Source of the DNA: Brevundimonas sp. AJA228-03
GTDB lineage: Bacteria > Pseudomonadota > Alphaproteobacteria > Caulobacterales > Caulobacteraceae
Assembly (NCBI RefSeq): GCF_017795885.1
Contig: NZ_CP059297.1
Span: 930,001 to 994,000, forward strand
Length of the DNA: 64,000 nt
Direction of reading: 5' to 3'
Position numbers and translations under genes: made by a program. The notes under the pieces are model-generated. The model made no database searches and had not been told where the DNA came from. It saw only the letters and a list, made by a program, of their open reading frames with translations. Below, piece after piece: positions 17,932-27,332 of this stretch (positions are counted from its first letter, which is position 1; the number at the start of each line of letters is the position of its first letter).

Positions 17932-19350
17932 ATGACCGACGAAGATCCAGCGCGAGGGACGCATCTGGCTGGGTCGGCGTCGCGATAGGTCGACCGAAAG
18001 CCTCGACGCCGTCGACCGGGGTCACGCTCGGCGAGATCGACAAATTGCTGCGCGGCTGGTTCGGCAAGGCGACTCATATCGGCGGCCCCATGACCGTCAG
18101 CAACGACGGCGAGGTCTCCCTGATCATTCGCGCCGACGGCGTGCGCGGCCGCTCCTTCACGGGGTCCGAGGCGGGGATGCCGCGCCTGATCACCGAGGCG
18201 GCGGAATACATCTACGGCCGGTTCGAGCCCTAGCTGTTCGCCAGCTACCTGCTCGAGACCCGGCGTTACGAGGACGCCGAGCGGTTCATCCCCGACGCCT
18301 ATGCACTTCACCCCGGATCCCGTGCAGCCCTGGTCTACGACTGGGGCATCCTGCTGGAGACCCTCGGTCGCCCGGCGGAAGCCGCCGAGAAGCTCCGGCT
18401 CTCGCTCAATATCGAGCCTGACGACCTGGATGTCTGGGAGATGCTCGTCACAACGCTGTTCGACGCGGAGGGCGAGGAAGCCGCCGCCCGCGCGGCGCGC
18501 CAGATGGCGGCGCGATCGACCCCCGACGGCGAGCCGATGCTGAGCGCCAACGGCCTGTTGCTGACCCAGGACTGGACCGGTGAGATCGAGCGCGCCGAGG
18601 CTGATATCGAAAGGGCCGGCGGGGAGGGCGCCCTGGGGGGTCAGGAGATCGGCCTCGCCGATTCCGAAGGCCGCCGTCATGACGACGCCGGCGCATTCCG
18701 CTATCTCGCCGGCGCGGCTCCCGACGCTCCCCTGACCCTCGCGGCACGGCGCATGATCGAGACCTACCGCGCTCTCGGCTCGGGCGACCGCGTAGGGGCT
18801 CTCACCGCCGCCGAGGGGCTGGATGCGATCTTGCAGTCCGATGGCGATGTCGCCTTCACCTTCTACGAGGCGCCCTGTTTCCTCGGTCTCGGCGAGGGGC
18901 TGTCCGGACGGTACGCCCAGGCCGAGGCGGCCTTCCTGCGCGGCGACCGCTACCTCGCCTGCGCCGCCTTCCGCGCCGATGTGCTGGAGGCGCGCGGCCT
19001 GCACGCCGAGGCCGACCGCCAGTACGGAGTCGCCATCCGCCTCACTCCGTCATTGCCGTTCGCCTATCAGCGCCGCGCCCTGACCCTGCCGGGGCTTAGC
19101 GACACGGCCCGCGCCGTCACCCGCTTCCGGGACGCCCACCAGCGCGGCCCGCGCTGGGCCGATCCGCTCAAGGGTTGGGGGGATGCCCTCGCCGCCCAGG
19201 GGCGCTGGGCCGGGGCGGCGGAGAAGTACGCCCAGGCTGAACCGTTCGCCCCCGCACTGGCGGGCGCCGCATCTGGCGCATGCCGCAGCGCTCGACCGGC
19301 TGGGACGCCGCACTGCGGCGGACGTGCAGAGGGAGAAGGCCGGGGGCTAG
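17932..19350 (+). pseudogene. TPR-repeat protein, inactivated
   Basis: A continuous TPR protein can be read across two lesions. Frame one (from about 17990) reads GVTLGEIDKLLRGWFGKA and reaches a TAG at 18231-18233, after GRFEP; the same frame continues at once with LFASYLLETRRYEDAERF. It then reads through helical TPR-like repeats (for example GILLETLGRPAEAAEKLRLS, AFLRGDRYLACAAFRADVL) to a run of five C at 19249-19253, where one extra C shifts frame; removing it gives HLAHAAALDRLGRRTAADVQ and a natural stop at 19350. No start codon in frame is found for the 5' end; an ATG at 17932 is in another frame, so a third lesion may exist there. Confidence 0.75.
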
Positions 19351-19353
19351 CCT

Positions 19354-19541
19354 GCAGCATGTGGTGCTCGCAGAAGAACGCGAAGCGGATGTCCTTCAAC
19401 ACCACCATCGGGTCGCAGCCGCCGACCTCCGCGAGGGTTCGCTCCAGACAGGCGCGGCTCGACCTCCTTGCCGGCATTTCCCCGGCCCGTTTGATCACGG
19501 CGCCAACGGCGGCGAGACGTCGGTGGGAAAGGCTCGGTCAT
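19354..19541 (-). pseudogene. folE: GTP cyclohydrolase I fragment
   Basis: On the minus strand the reading CLERTLAEVGGCDPMVVLKD, continuing IRFAFFCEHHML, is the core of FolE, including the zinc-site Cys-Glu-His-His motif. The preceding residues (AVIKRAGE) resemble the start of the FolE fold, but the stretch normally joining them is missing, and after HHML homology stops at the end of the TPR pseudogene. The fragment therefore has lost its middle N-terminal part and the whole C-terminal half. FolE normally makes dihydroneopterin triphosphate; an intact copy must be elsewhere. Confidence 0.7.
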
Positions 19542-19755
19542 GCGCAGGGATATGAACAGCGCGGGCCGGAGCGGGGAGGGGCCGGTTTATGGATCGTCGC
19601 CCTCTACGGTCTTCTATCCGTAGCGACTTGTCGGGGGCCAGGCCCTGTGAAGCGGGATACGGCGCGAGCGGGGCAAAGGCGCAGTCGCCGGCCTAACTTG
19701 CAGAAGGAGACTAATTGGAGCACGCTTCGCCTAACGATAATATGGGAAGAAGCGA

Positions 19756-20835
19756 ATGGACGCGTTGGAGCCGTTTCGCGCTGACGAGGGCAGTGTCAGG
19801 TCAGGCTCATCCGGCAACGCCCGCAGTCAGGGAACCTGGAGCGAGGGGCAGGTCCGGATCGACGTTCACCCCGGCGGTGTGCCCGCCTTCCTGTATCCTC
19901 TGAATCAGCGCCTCGCGCGAGACATCGATGCCTTCGTCCATTGGTTCAGCGCTCACAAGGCCGATCTGGATCATCTTGCCGCCAGGCACGGTGCCTTGCT
20001 GTTTCGCGGCTTCCCGCTGAAAGGAACCGAAGATTTCCAGAGGTCGATCAACCACTATCCGACAAATGACATGACCTACATCGGTGGTGTCGCGCCGCGT
20101 GGCCAGATTGCAGAACGGGTGTTTGAATCCACCCGCGCGCCGAAGGAGTGGAACCTCGTCCTGCATCAGGAAATGGCCTACCTGCCGCGCTTTCCCCGGA
20201 TGATCGCCTTCTTCAGCAAAAGGGCGGCCTGGGCGGGCGGCGAGACGATTCTGGCGGATTTCAGGGATCTGGAGAGCCGCCTGCCGCAGCGTCTATGGGA
20301 TCAGGTAAAGGCGCGGGGCGTCCGGTATGAACGCAACTTCAGGGCCCCGGAAGACATCCAGCCGTGGCGGGCGATCCTGCACAAGACGTGGATGGACGCC
20401 TTCGGAACCGATGACCCGACAGCAGTGGAGGAGGCCTGCCGCTCCGTCGGACTGCAACCCGTGTGGCAGGATGATGGAAGTCTTTCGACATTCTACACTT
20501 CGCCCGGCTTCATGGAGCATCCGCTGACGGGCGAGACCGTCTGGTTCAACCATATTGCCAGCCAGACGCTGAATCATCGCACTCTGGGACGACAATGGGC
20601 GGATTACCGCGACCATTACGGCGATCATCTCAAAGGCCCATTCAATCCGACCTATGGCGATGGCGAGCCTTTCGATCCCGAAGATCTCGAGGCGCTCTAT
20701 CTGGTTCTGGACAGTCTGATCCAGGCCTGCCGGTGGCAGGAGGGAGACCTGCTTCTCGTCGACAACATCCTGACCGCACATGGCCGCAGCCCTTATGAGG
20801 GCGAGCGGGAAGTGCAGGTCGCCCTGCTGGGGTAG
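19756..20835 (+). CDS. TauD/TfdA-like Fe(II)/2-oxoglutarate dioxygenase
   Basis: 359 residues. The fold is the TauD/TfdA (SyrP-like) group of iron and 2-oxoglutarate enzymes, which hydroxylate or cleave amino acids, taurine or related compounds. The facial triad is seen as LHQEMAYLPRFP (His-x-Glu) and the distal His in DNILTAHGRSPY; the arginine of EGEREVQVALLG would bind 2-oxoglutarate. The first 35 residues are poorly conserved. Start: ATG at 19756 with GAAGAAG upstream; a GAAGGAG site at 19700-19706 precedes a TTG in another frame. It lies 6 bases from a class II aldolase gene, so both act on one pathway. The substrate is unknown. Confidence 0.85.
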   Translation: MDALEPFRADEGSVRSGSSGNARSQGTWSEGQVRIDVHPGGVPAFLYPLNQRLARDIDAFVHWFSAHKADLDHLAARHGALLFRGFPLKGTEDFQRSINHYPTNDMTYIGGVAPRGQIAERVFESTRAPKEWNLVLHQEMAYLPRFPRMIAFFSKRAAWAGGETILADFRDLESRLPQRLWDQVKARGVRYERNFRAPEDIQPWRAILHKTWMDAFGTDDPTAVEEACRSVGLQPVWQDDGSLSTFYTSPGFMEHPLTGETVWFNHIASQTLNHRTLGRQWADYRDHYGDHLKGPFNPTYGDGEPFDPEDLEALYLVLDSLIQACRWQEGDLLLVDNILTAHGRSPYEGEREVQVALLG

Positions 20836-20841
20836 AGAGCC

Positions 20842-21609
20842 ATGACCACCGCGCCCCTGCACAGACCTCAGTCCGCAAGCGCGATGACCCCCGGGGAATG
20901 GACTGTCAGGGTGAACCTGGCCGCCTGCTACCGACTGGTGGCGTACTATGGATGGACAGACTCCATCGCCACCCACATCTCGGCGCGCATTCCGGGGGAA
21001 GACGCCTTCCTGCTCAATCCCTATGGCCTGCTGTTCGAGGAGGTGACGGCAAGCAACCTCGTGAAGATCGACCTCGCCGGCAACATCCTCTCCCCCACGG
21101 AACACTCGATCAATCCTGCCGGATTCGTGGTGCACAGCGCAGTGCATGAAGCCCGGCATGACATCGGTTGCGTGATCCACCTGCACACCGATGATGGCGT
21201 GGCGGTGTCATGCCTCGAGGAAGGTCTGTTGCCCCTCAATCAGACCGCCATGCTTCTGGCCCACAATATCGCCTACCACGACTATGAAGGCGTCGCGCTG
21301 GATCTCGACGAGCGCAAGCGACTGGGCTCCGATCTGGGCCTGCGCCAGATGATGATCCTGCGTAACCATGGAACCCTGACGGTCGGTCACAATGTGGCCG
21401 AGGCCTTCCTTCGAATGTATCTGCTTGAGCGCGCCTGCTCGATCCAGGTCCGGGCGCTCAGCATGGGTCGGCCGCTGAAAGCCGTGACGGCGGAAGCCAT
21501 CGAGCGATCGGCACAGACTGAAACCGCTCTCGGCGGACCGATCGCGGATGTCGCGTGGGAGGCGCACAAGCGACTGTTGAACGCGGAGCGTCCAGATTAT
21601 CGGATGTGA
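20842..21609 (+). CDS. Class II aldolase/adducin-family protein
   Basis: 255 residues. The family includes fuculose-phosphate aldolase and ribulose-phosphate epimerase-like enzymes that use zinc. Visible: TDSIATHISARIPGEDAFLLNP, the CVIHLHTDDGVAV segment with the two zinc histidines, and ILRNHGTLTVGHNVAEAFLRMY with the third. The usual glutamate or tyrosine acid/base positions are not obvious, and this subgroup (N-terminal MTPGEWTVRVNLAACYRL) is the one without assigned substrate. It is in an operon with a dioxygenase (6-base gap), suggesting that the dioxygenase product, a hydroxylated acid, could be cleaved here; this is inference. Confidence 0.85.
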   Translation: MTTAPLHRPQSASAMTPGEWTVRVNLAACYRLVAYYGWTDSIATHISARIPGEDAFLLNPYGLLFEEVTASNLVKIDLAGNILSPTEHSINPAGFVVHSAVHEARHDIGCVIHLHTDDGVAVSCLEEGLLPLNQTAMLLAHNIAYHDYEGVALDLDERKRLGSDLGLRQMMILRNHGTLTVGHNVAEAFLRMYLLERACSIQVRALSMGRPLKAVTAEAIERSAQTETALGGPIADVAWEAHKRLLNAERPDYRM

Positions 21610-21667
21610 CCGGGACGGCGGTGTTCGCTTTCTCGGCCGCATCATCACACTCCGCCCATCCTCCTAA

Positions 21668-21701
21668 CCTCCCGTTAACCACGCTCCCGGCATTTTCTGC
21701 C
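21668..21701 (+). promoter_or_regulatory. Flagellar promoter element upstream of fliQ (CtrA-like half-site)
   Basis: GTTAACCAC, six bases, then GGCA-N5-TGCC (21689-21701). The same architecture with identical spacing occurs before flgB at 62572. TTAACCA resembles the CtrA half-site of Caulobacter class II flagellar promoters, and the GGCA/TGCC palindrome would lie near the -10 region. It ends 18 bases before the fliQ ATG. Confidence 0.65.
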
Positions 21702-21718
21702 CGGTAAGCTTTGGGGTC

Positions 21719-21988
21719 ATGACGATGAGCGGCGCAGAAGTTCTGGATGTGGGCCGCGATGCCATCTGGCTGACGGTGCAGCTGTGCGCGCCGATCCTGA
21801 TCGTGGGCCTGATCATCGGCGTTGGAATCGGCCTGTTTCAGGCCCTGACCCAGATCCAGGAACAGACCCTGGTCTATGCGCCCAAGATCATCGCCATCTT
21901 CGTGTCCCTGCTGCTGTTCCTGCCGCTGATGGGCGGGCTGCTCGGGGCCTTCATGCGCACGATCGCGGCGCGCATCGCCGGGATGTAG
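21719..21988 (+). CDS. fliQ: Flagellar export protein FliQ
   Basis: 89 residues, typical length. FliQ is a small part of the export gate (FliPQR) of the flagellar type III secretion system. Two hydrophobic hairpins are clear (APILIVGLIIGVGIGLFQA and IAIFVSLLLFLPLMGGLLGAF) separated by the conserved LTQIQEQTLVYAPK loop. It is the first gene of fliQ-fliR-flhB; fliP lies 40 kb away at 61406 with fliO, a split normal for Caulobacterales. It is preceded by the CtrA-like promoter element. Confidence 0.95.
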   Translation: MTMSGAEVLDVGRDAIWLTVQLCAPILIVGLIIGVGIGLFQALTQIQEQTLVYAPKIIAIFVSLLLFLPLMGGLLGAFMRTIAARIAGM

Positions 21989-21995
21989 GACCCGC

Positions 21996-22769
21996 GTGGA
22001 CCCCTATGCCACCGCCGATCAGGTCTGGGCCGGCGGGCTGATCTTCGCCCGCATCGGCGCGATCCTGCTCAGCCTGCCGGGCATCGGCGAAAGCTATGTG
22101 CCGCCACGCATCCGCCTGTCGCTGGCGCTGGTGGTGTCGCTGGCCCTGTGGCCGGTGGTCGGCAACGCGCTCCCCGCCCTGCCCGAGACGATCGGCGGCA
22201 TGGTCGGCTGGATCATTCGCGAGGTCGTCACCGGCCTGATGATCGGCGCGATCCTGCGGGCTTTCACCGGTGCGCTGGCCACGGCGGGCGAGATCGTCTC
22301 CCTGCAAACGACGCTCGCCTTCGCCCAGACCGCCAATCCGCTTCAGGCCGCGCCAGCCGCGACCATTTCGGCCTTCCTGATGATCCTCGGGACCGTGCTG
22401 GTGTTCGCCACCAACACCCATCACCTGTTCATCGCCGGGCTGGTCGGGTCCTATGAGCTGATCGCGCCCGCCCGACCGCTGGTCATGGGCGACTTCACGG
22501 AACTGGCCATTCGCACCATCGGCGACAGTTTCATGCTGGGGATACAACTGGCCGCGCCCGTCATCGTCTTTGCCCTGGTCTTCAACCTGGCCTCGGGGCT
22601 GGTGGCGCGGGTGATGCCTCAATTCCAGGTCTTCTTCGCCGTCGCCCCGCTGAGTGTGATCCTGGGGCTGTCGATCTTCGCCCTGGCGCTGGGGGTGATG
22701 GGCACGGTCTTCATCGACCGCTACCGCGCTCTTGCCAGTCTGTTCGTCTCGGGAGGCGTCGTTGGCTGA
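21996..22769 (+). CDS. fliR: Flagellar export protein FliR
   Basis: 257 residues from a GTG start 7 bases after fliQ. FliR completes the FliPQR gate in the basal body. Six hydrophobic segments and family blocks are visible: GLIFARIGAILLSLPGIGE near the N-terminus, the TGLMIGAILRAFTGALATAGE loop, and NLASGLVARVMPQFQVFFAVAPL. Full length. Its last eight bases overlap the flhB start. Confidence 0.94.
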   Translation: MDPYATADQVWAGGLIFARIGAILLSLPGIGESYVPPRIRLSLALVVSLALWPVVGNALPALPETIGGMVGWIIREVVTGLMIGAILRAFTGALATAGEIVSLQTTLAFAQTANPLQAAPAATISAFLMILGTVLVFATNTHHLFIAGLVGSYELIAPARPLVMGDFTELAIRTIGDSFMLGIQLAAPVIVFALVFNLASGLVARVMPQFQVFFAVAPLSVILGLSIFALALGVMGTVFIDRYRALASLFVSGGVVG

Positions 22770-23850
22770 CGACACCGATCCAGAGTCCAAGACAGAAGAG
22801 GCGTCACCTCAGAAACTTGAGGATGCGCGAAAAAAGGGCGACGTCGCGAAATCCGCCGACGTCGCCCCGGCCCTCAGCCTGCTGGGCGTGACCGCCGTCC
22901 TCATCATGGGTGGCGGCTATTTCGCGACCAATATGGCGCAAGGCTTCCTGCCCTTTATCGCCGCGCCCCATTCCATGCTGGGCGGATTTGAGGCGGGCGG
23001 CGGGGTGGAGATCGGTGCCCGTGCCCTTTGGGTGGTCGCGCCCTTCATGGGAGCCGTGATGCTGGCGGCGATCCTGGGTGGGGTTGGCGGCAACGTCGCC
23101 CAGTCGGGTATGTCCATCTCGGCCGAGAAGATAATGCCCAAATGGGACAAGGTCAGCCCCATGGCCGGGTTAAAGCGCATGTTCGGCCCCGACGGCCTGA
23201 TGCAGTTCGCCCAGACGTTGTTGAAGCTGATCGCGGTCGGCGTGATCTGCTGGATGGTTTTGAAGCCCCACGCCCGCCAGTTCGAAATCATGGCGGCCAT
23301 GTCGCCCCTGACCATCCTGCCCCTGGCGCGAGACATGATGATCGCGTTGATGAGCGCGGCCCTGGTCTTTCAGGTTCTGGCCGCCGGGGGCGACTTCATC
23401 TGGCAGAAGATGCGCTTCGCCAAGCGGATGCGGATGACAAAGGAAGAGCTGAAGGAGGAGTTCAGGCAGTCCGAAGGCGACCCGCACATCAAGGCGAAGC
23501 TGAAGCAGGTCCGCATGCAGCGCAGCCGTCAGCGGATGATGCAGAACGTGCCCAAGGCCACTGTGATCGTGACGAACCCGACCCACTATTCCGTCGCCCT
23601 GCGCTATGAGGCCGGCGATGCCGCCCCCGTCTGTGTGGCCAAGGGCGTGGACGCGGTCGCCATGCGTATTCGCGAGATCGCGCGCGAGCACGATGTGCCG
23701 ATCGTGGAGAACGTACCCCTGGCTCGCGCCCTCTACGCTGCCGTGGACATCGACGAGACCATTCCGCGCGAGCATTTCGAAGCCGCCGCCAAGGTCATCG
23801 GCTTCGTGATGAAGAAGCGCCAGCCGGGGATGCGCCGGGCGGCGGGTTGA
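22762..23850 (+). CDS. flhB: Flagellar export switch protein FlhB
   Basis: 362 residues from a TTG start at 22762, which has GGGAGG five bases upstream and overlaps fliR; the alternative in-frame TTG 30 bases upstream adds an unconserved tail. FlhB switches export specificity from rod/hook to filament subunits by self-cleavage. The N-terminal ESKTEEASPQKLEDARKKGD is diagnostic, four membrane helices follow, and the C-terminal domain contains the NPTH cleavage site in VIVTNPTHYSVALRY. Complete and expected to be functional. Confidence 0.95.
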   Translation: MADDTDPESKTEEASPQKLEDARKKGDVAKSADVAPALSLLGVTAVLIMGGGYFATNMAQGFLPFIAAPHSMLGGFEAGGGVEIGARALWVVAPFMGAVMLAAILGGVGGNVAQSGMSISAEKIMPKWDKVSPMAGLKRMFGPDGLMQFAQTLLKLIAVGVICWMVLKPHARQFEIMAAMSPLTILPLARDMMIALMSAALVFQVLAAGGDFIWQKMRFAKRMRMTKEELKEEFRQSEGDPHIKAKLKQVRMQRSRQRMMQNVPKATVIVTNPTHYSVALRYEAGDAAPVCVAKGVDAVAMRIREIAREHDVPIVENVPLARALYAAVDIDETIPREHFEAAAKVIGFVMKKRQPGMRRAAG

Positions 23851-23866
23851 CGCTTCCGGTTATCGA

Positions 23867-25093
23867 TCAGATCCGCAGGCCTTCGGCGATCAGGGCGGCG
23901 GGCGCGCGCTCCTTGAATTTGAAGAACCCCTTCGTCGCCAGCGGCCAGAGCCGGTCGTCCCACGATCGGCGGACCCGGGTCAGGGCGATGCCCTGTCCCA
24001 TCAGCACAGTCTCAAGCTGAACGACGGCATCGGCGACCGGACCCACCGGCGCTTCCAGCACGACCACCTGATCGGTCTCCGCGTCCCGGGCCATCTTCAG
24101 CACGGCATCGGACATCAGCGACGAGGCGACGACACAGGGGCGGTCGAAATGGGCCGCGCAGCGGGTCGCCGCGTCCTCCACTGCAGCGGCGGCGAACCGT
24201 GCTGCCGCCTTGCCCTTGGGCCAGGGTGATTGTGGATCGCCGCTCACTGCGATCACCACGACCTCGGGTCGCCACCCGGCCGGCAGGGCGCTCTCGGGAC
24301 TGAGGTCTTCCCCTGTCACCAGCAGCAGGCTTCGGCCCGGCGAGGGTGACTGCTTCAAGGGCGCGAGCGGCCTGGCTGCCGGCAGAGGGGCCTCGACCAG
24401 CGGCAGGGCGCGGGTCGCCAGACCCTGCGGGCGGAACCGGTCATTGGTGAACCGCTCGATATTCTCCGTCGTCGCCAGATAGGTCTTGCCCACGGTCTGC
24501 AGGCCGGCCACCCATCGCCAGGACAGGGTGTTCGAGGCCGGATCGCCGTCCAGCAGATGGCGCAGAAAGAATTCGGCACCCAGGGCCCATGGCAGGCCCA
24601 GGGTGAAGATCCAGATGGAGGCGAACCACATCCGCGCGTGATTGTGCAGATAGCCGGTCTGCACGAGTTCCTGCGCCCAGTCGTCGAGGCCCTCGATTCC
24701 GGTTGCGCCCGCCTCGGCTGCCGCGACCGCCCGGGCCAGGTCTGACGAAAGCGGCGCATCCCGCTCGGTCAGGAAACGGGTCCAGACCTCCGGGTTCATC
24801 TGCAGCCAGCCCTTCCAGTAGCTCCGCCACAGCACTTCCTGGACGAACCGCCGGGCCGCGTGCGGATCGTGGTACCCCAGCACGCTCGCGATGACCTCGT
24901 GTTCGGTCACCAGCCTGTGCCGCAGCCAGGGCGACAGGCCCGATACTGCCTGCTGTCCCTCCGGCCCGGCATCGGTGTTGCGTCCCATGCCATAGGCCTC
25001 TCCCGCATGCGGCACGAAGTCGGCCAGCCGTCGCAGGCCGGCGGCACGCGAGGGGGGAAAGCGATCAAGGGGGTCAGGCATGACCCGAGCCAT
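23867..25093 (-). CDS. Photolyase/cryptochrome FAD-domain protein with a C-terminal alpha/beta domain
   Basis: 408 residues. The N-terminal 240 residues match the helical FAD-binding domain of photolyases and cryptochromes (VLWRSYWKGWLQ, TGYLHNHARMWFASIW, LDGDPASNTLSWRWVAG, KTYLATTENIERFTNDRF). The C-terminal part (about 270-400) is Rossmann-like (LLLVTGEDLSPESALP, VVVIAVSGDPQSPW, QVVVLEAPVGPVADAVVQLE) and resembles the antenna domain normally found at the N-terminus, so the order of domains appears reversed. Such proteins could bind FAD and sense or use blue light. It sits opposite in strand between flhB and cckA, breaking the order known in Caulobacter. Start: ATG 25093 or 25081, not resolved. 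Confidence 0.75.
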   Translation of the reverse strand: MARVMPDPLDRFPPSRAAGLRRLADFVPHAGEAYGMGRNTDAGPEGQQAVSGLSPWLRHRLVTEHEVIASVLGYHDPHAARRFVQEVLWRSYWKGWLQMNPEVWTRFLTERDAPLSSDLARAVAAAEAGATGIEGLDDWAQELVQTGYLHNHARMWFASIWIFTLGLPWALGAEFFLRHLLDGDPASNTLSWRWVAGLQTVGKTYLATTENIERFTNDRFRPQGLATRALPLVEAPLPAARPLAPLKQSPSPGRSLLLVTGEDLSPESALPAGWRPEVVVIAVSGDPQSPWPKGKAAARFAAAAVEDAATRCAAHFDRPCVVASSLMSDAVLKMARDAETDQVVVLEAPVGPVADAVVQLETVLMGQGIALTRVRRSWDDRLWPLATKGFFKFKERAPAALIAEGLRI

Positions 25094-25201
25094 AGCGCAG
25101 CCCCGTCGCCTCCGGGCTGCGGCCGATGGCGCGACGGGCGATTTCGCCAGGCCGCTGGATCGCGCGTATGCTTACGCCCTGCGATTCGCGGGAGCGACCC
25201 C

Positions 25202-27274
25202 ATGACGACAACCGGACCGACCCGTTCCAGGCCGCCGGTCGACATCACCCTGATCCTGATGGTGGTGGGATTCACGGTCGCCGTCGCCGCCGTCGCCTGG
25301 CCGATGTTTCGCGCGGGGCCGATCGCGACGCCGCACATGATGCTCATGATCGCCGTCGCGGGCATCGCCCTGCTGGGCCTGTTTGCCTTCGGACGGATCG
25401 AGACCCGCAAGCCCGCGCGTCCCGACGGCGACGTCGCGGTCGAGATGCTGGATGCGATGGCGGAACCGGCGGCCCTGATCACGGCCAGCGGCCAGATCCT
25501 GGCCTTCAATGGAGCCTGGGTGTCGCAGAACGGCGCGACCGTCGCCCTGCCGAAAGCCCAGTCGGCCCAGGCCCTCTACATGGCCTTCGCCCAGGCCCGG
25601 TCCGGTCACCAGGGCCGCGCCATCGTCACCATAGGTACGCGCGAGATCGAGGTCCTGATCGGCCAGGCCGGGGAGGGTCGGTTTCTGGTCCGGGAGGCTC
25701 CCGAAGCGACCTTGACCGCCGCGCCCCCGCCGGTGGCAGGTAATGCCTATGTGGCCCAGGCGGGCGAGGGGCGGGCCATGGCGGCAGGGGCTCCGTTCGG
25801 ATCGGCAATCATCGGTGGGGACGACCTGTTCGCCGGGCGGGCCGAGGATGCCAACCCGGCGCTTGCGGTCCTCACCGGCCCGGCCGCGGCGCGCGATGCC
25901 GCCTTCGGCCATCTGTTCGATCCGACAGGTGTGATGGAGGCACGCGAACGGATGGCGGCGGGATCGACCGGCCCGATCGAGCTGGTCGCGCGCGCCCACC
26001 CCGACCGGATGCTGCACCTGTATGTCGCGCCCGAAGGCGACAAGCGGCGGGTCTGGCTGTTCGACGTCTCGGCCCAGAAGTCGATGGAGCTGCAGCTGTC
26101 GCAGGCCCAGAAGATGCAGGCCGTGGGCCAGCTGGCCGGCGGCGTGGCCCACGACTTCAACAACCTGCTGACCGCCATCCAGCTGCAGCTTTCCGAGCTT
26201 CTGGAACGCCACCCGGTCGGCGATCCTTCCTACGACGGCCTGAACCAGATCCGTCAGACCGGAATCCGCGCCGCCGACCTGGTGAGGAAGCTGCTGGCCT
26301 TCTCGCGGAAATCGACCGTGCGGCGCGAACGGCTGGATCTCGGCGAATTGGTCGGAGAGTTCGCGGTCCTGCTGCGCCGCCTGCTGCGCGAGGATGTGCG
26401 GCTGGAGACCGACTACGGCCGTGATCTGCCGATCGTCCTGGCCGACAAGTCACAGCTGGAGACCGCGGTGATGAATCTGGCCGTCAATGCCCGCGACGCC
26501 ATGCGCGGCGTGGTCGAGCCCGGGGCCGGGGTGGTGACGATCCGCACCCTGCGCCTTTCGCAGGAGCAGGCGCGGACTCTGGGCTGGCGAGAGGCTCCGG
26601 CCGGCGACAGCGCCCTGATCGAGGTGTCCGACACCGGACCCGGCGTGCCGCCCGAGCTGCTGGACAAGATTTTCGAACCCTTCTTCACCACCAAGGCCGT
26701 CAACGAGGGCACCGGCATGGGGCTGGCGACCGTCTACGGTATCGTCCAGCAGGCGGGCGGCCATATCGGCGTGACGAACCTCGACGGGGCCGATTCCGGT
26801 GTAGGGGGCGCGGCCTTCCGCATCTTCCTGCCCGCCGCGACCGAACAGGAACTGACTGAGGTCGCTCCGGTCGAAGTCAAGAAGGCCGCGCCGCGCGACC
26901 TGTCCGGCAACGGCCGCATCCTGTTCGTCGAGGACGAGGCGGCCGTCCGAAGCATCGCCGCCAAGCTGCTGCGTCAGCGCGGCTATGAGGTCATCGAGGC
27001 CGCCGACGGCGAGGAGGCCCTGATCCTCGCCGAGGAATGGGCCGGCCAGATCGACATGTTGATCTCGGACGTCATCATGCCGGGCCTGGATGGGCCCAGC
27101 CTGCTGAAGAAGGCGCGCCAATACCTGGGCGACGCCCCGGTCATGTTCATCTCCGGCTATGCGGAGAGCGACTTCTCGGACCTGCTACAGGACGAGGTCG
27201 GGGTGTCTTTCCTGCCCAAGCCGCTGGACATCAAGACCCTCGCCGAACGGGTCAAGCAGGAGCTGCGGGGCTAG
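25202..27274 (+). CDS. cckA: Cell-cycle hybrid histidine kinase CckA
   Basis: 690 residues. CckA phosphorylates ChpT, which feeds CtrA and CpdR to control the cell cycle in Caulobacterales. Layout: two membrane helices at the N-terminus (residues about 15-60), PAS-like regions, H317 in [13 protein letters not shown], the HATPase blocks ([47 protein letters not shown]), and a receiver with D623 in LISDVIMPG. Start ATG at 25202 has GGGAG upstream. The gene follows the flhB group as in Caulobacter crescentus, apart from the photolyase-like gene. It ends 9 bases before a hairpin. Confidence 0.95.
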   Translation: MTTTGPTRSRPPVDITLILMVVGFTVAVAAVAWPMFRAGPIATPHMMLMIAVAGIALLGLFAFGRIETRKPARPDGDVAVEMLDAMAEPAALITASGQILAFNGAWVSQNGATVALPKAQSAQALYMAFAQARSGHQGRAIVTIGTREIEVLIGQAGEGRFLVREAPEATLTAAPPPVAGNAYVAQAGEGRAMAAGAPFGSAIIGGDDLFAGRAEDANPALAVLTGPAAARDAAFGHLFDPTGVMEARERMAAGSTGPIELVARAHPDRMLHLYVAPEGDKRRVWLFDVSAQKSMELQLSQAQKMQAVGQLAGGVAHDFNNLLTAIQLQLSELLERHPVGDPSYDGLNQIRQTGIRAADLVRKLLAFSRKSTVRRERLDLGELVGEFAVLLRRLLREDVRLETDYGRDLPIVLADKSQLETAVMNLAVNARDAMRGVVEPGAGVVTIRTLRLSQEQARTLGWREAPAGDSALIEVSDTGPGVPPELLDKIFEPFFTTKAVNEGTGMGLATVYGIVQQAGGHIGVTNLDGADSGVGGAAFRIFLPAATEQELTEVAPVEVKKAAPRDLSGNGRILFVEDEAAVRSIAAKLLRQRGYEVIEAADGEEALILAEEWAGQIDMLISDVIMPGLDGPSLLKKARQYLGDAPVMFISGYAESDFSDLLQDEVGVSFLPKPLDIKTLAERVKQELRG

Positions 27275-27283
27275 CCAAGGAAA

Positions 27284-27307
27284 AGGCCCGGCGTTTCCGC
27301 CGGGCCT
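27284..27307. terminator. Shared terminator between cckA and carD
   Basis: AGGCCCGGCG, loop TTTC, CGCCGGGCCT: a perfect 10-bp stem with AAAA before it on the plus strand. Read on the minus strand it ends in TTTT, so it is a good terminator for carD, and it is also placed to stop cckA transcription. Confidence 0.85.
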
Positions 27308-27332
27308 GGTCTTGTCCGCACGACCCGAAGGA

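Noticed and set aside
19715..19903. TTG-started frame with GAAGGAG before the dioxygenase
   Set aside because: It is in another frame from the dioxygenase and shows no homology; the ATG at 19756 fits the family better, though the site may help recruit ribosomes.
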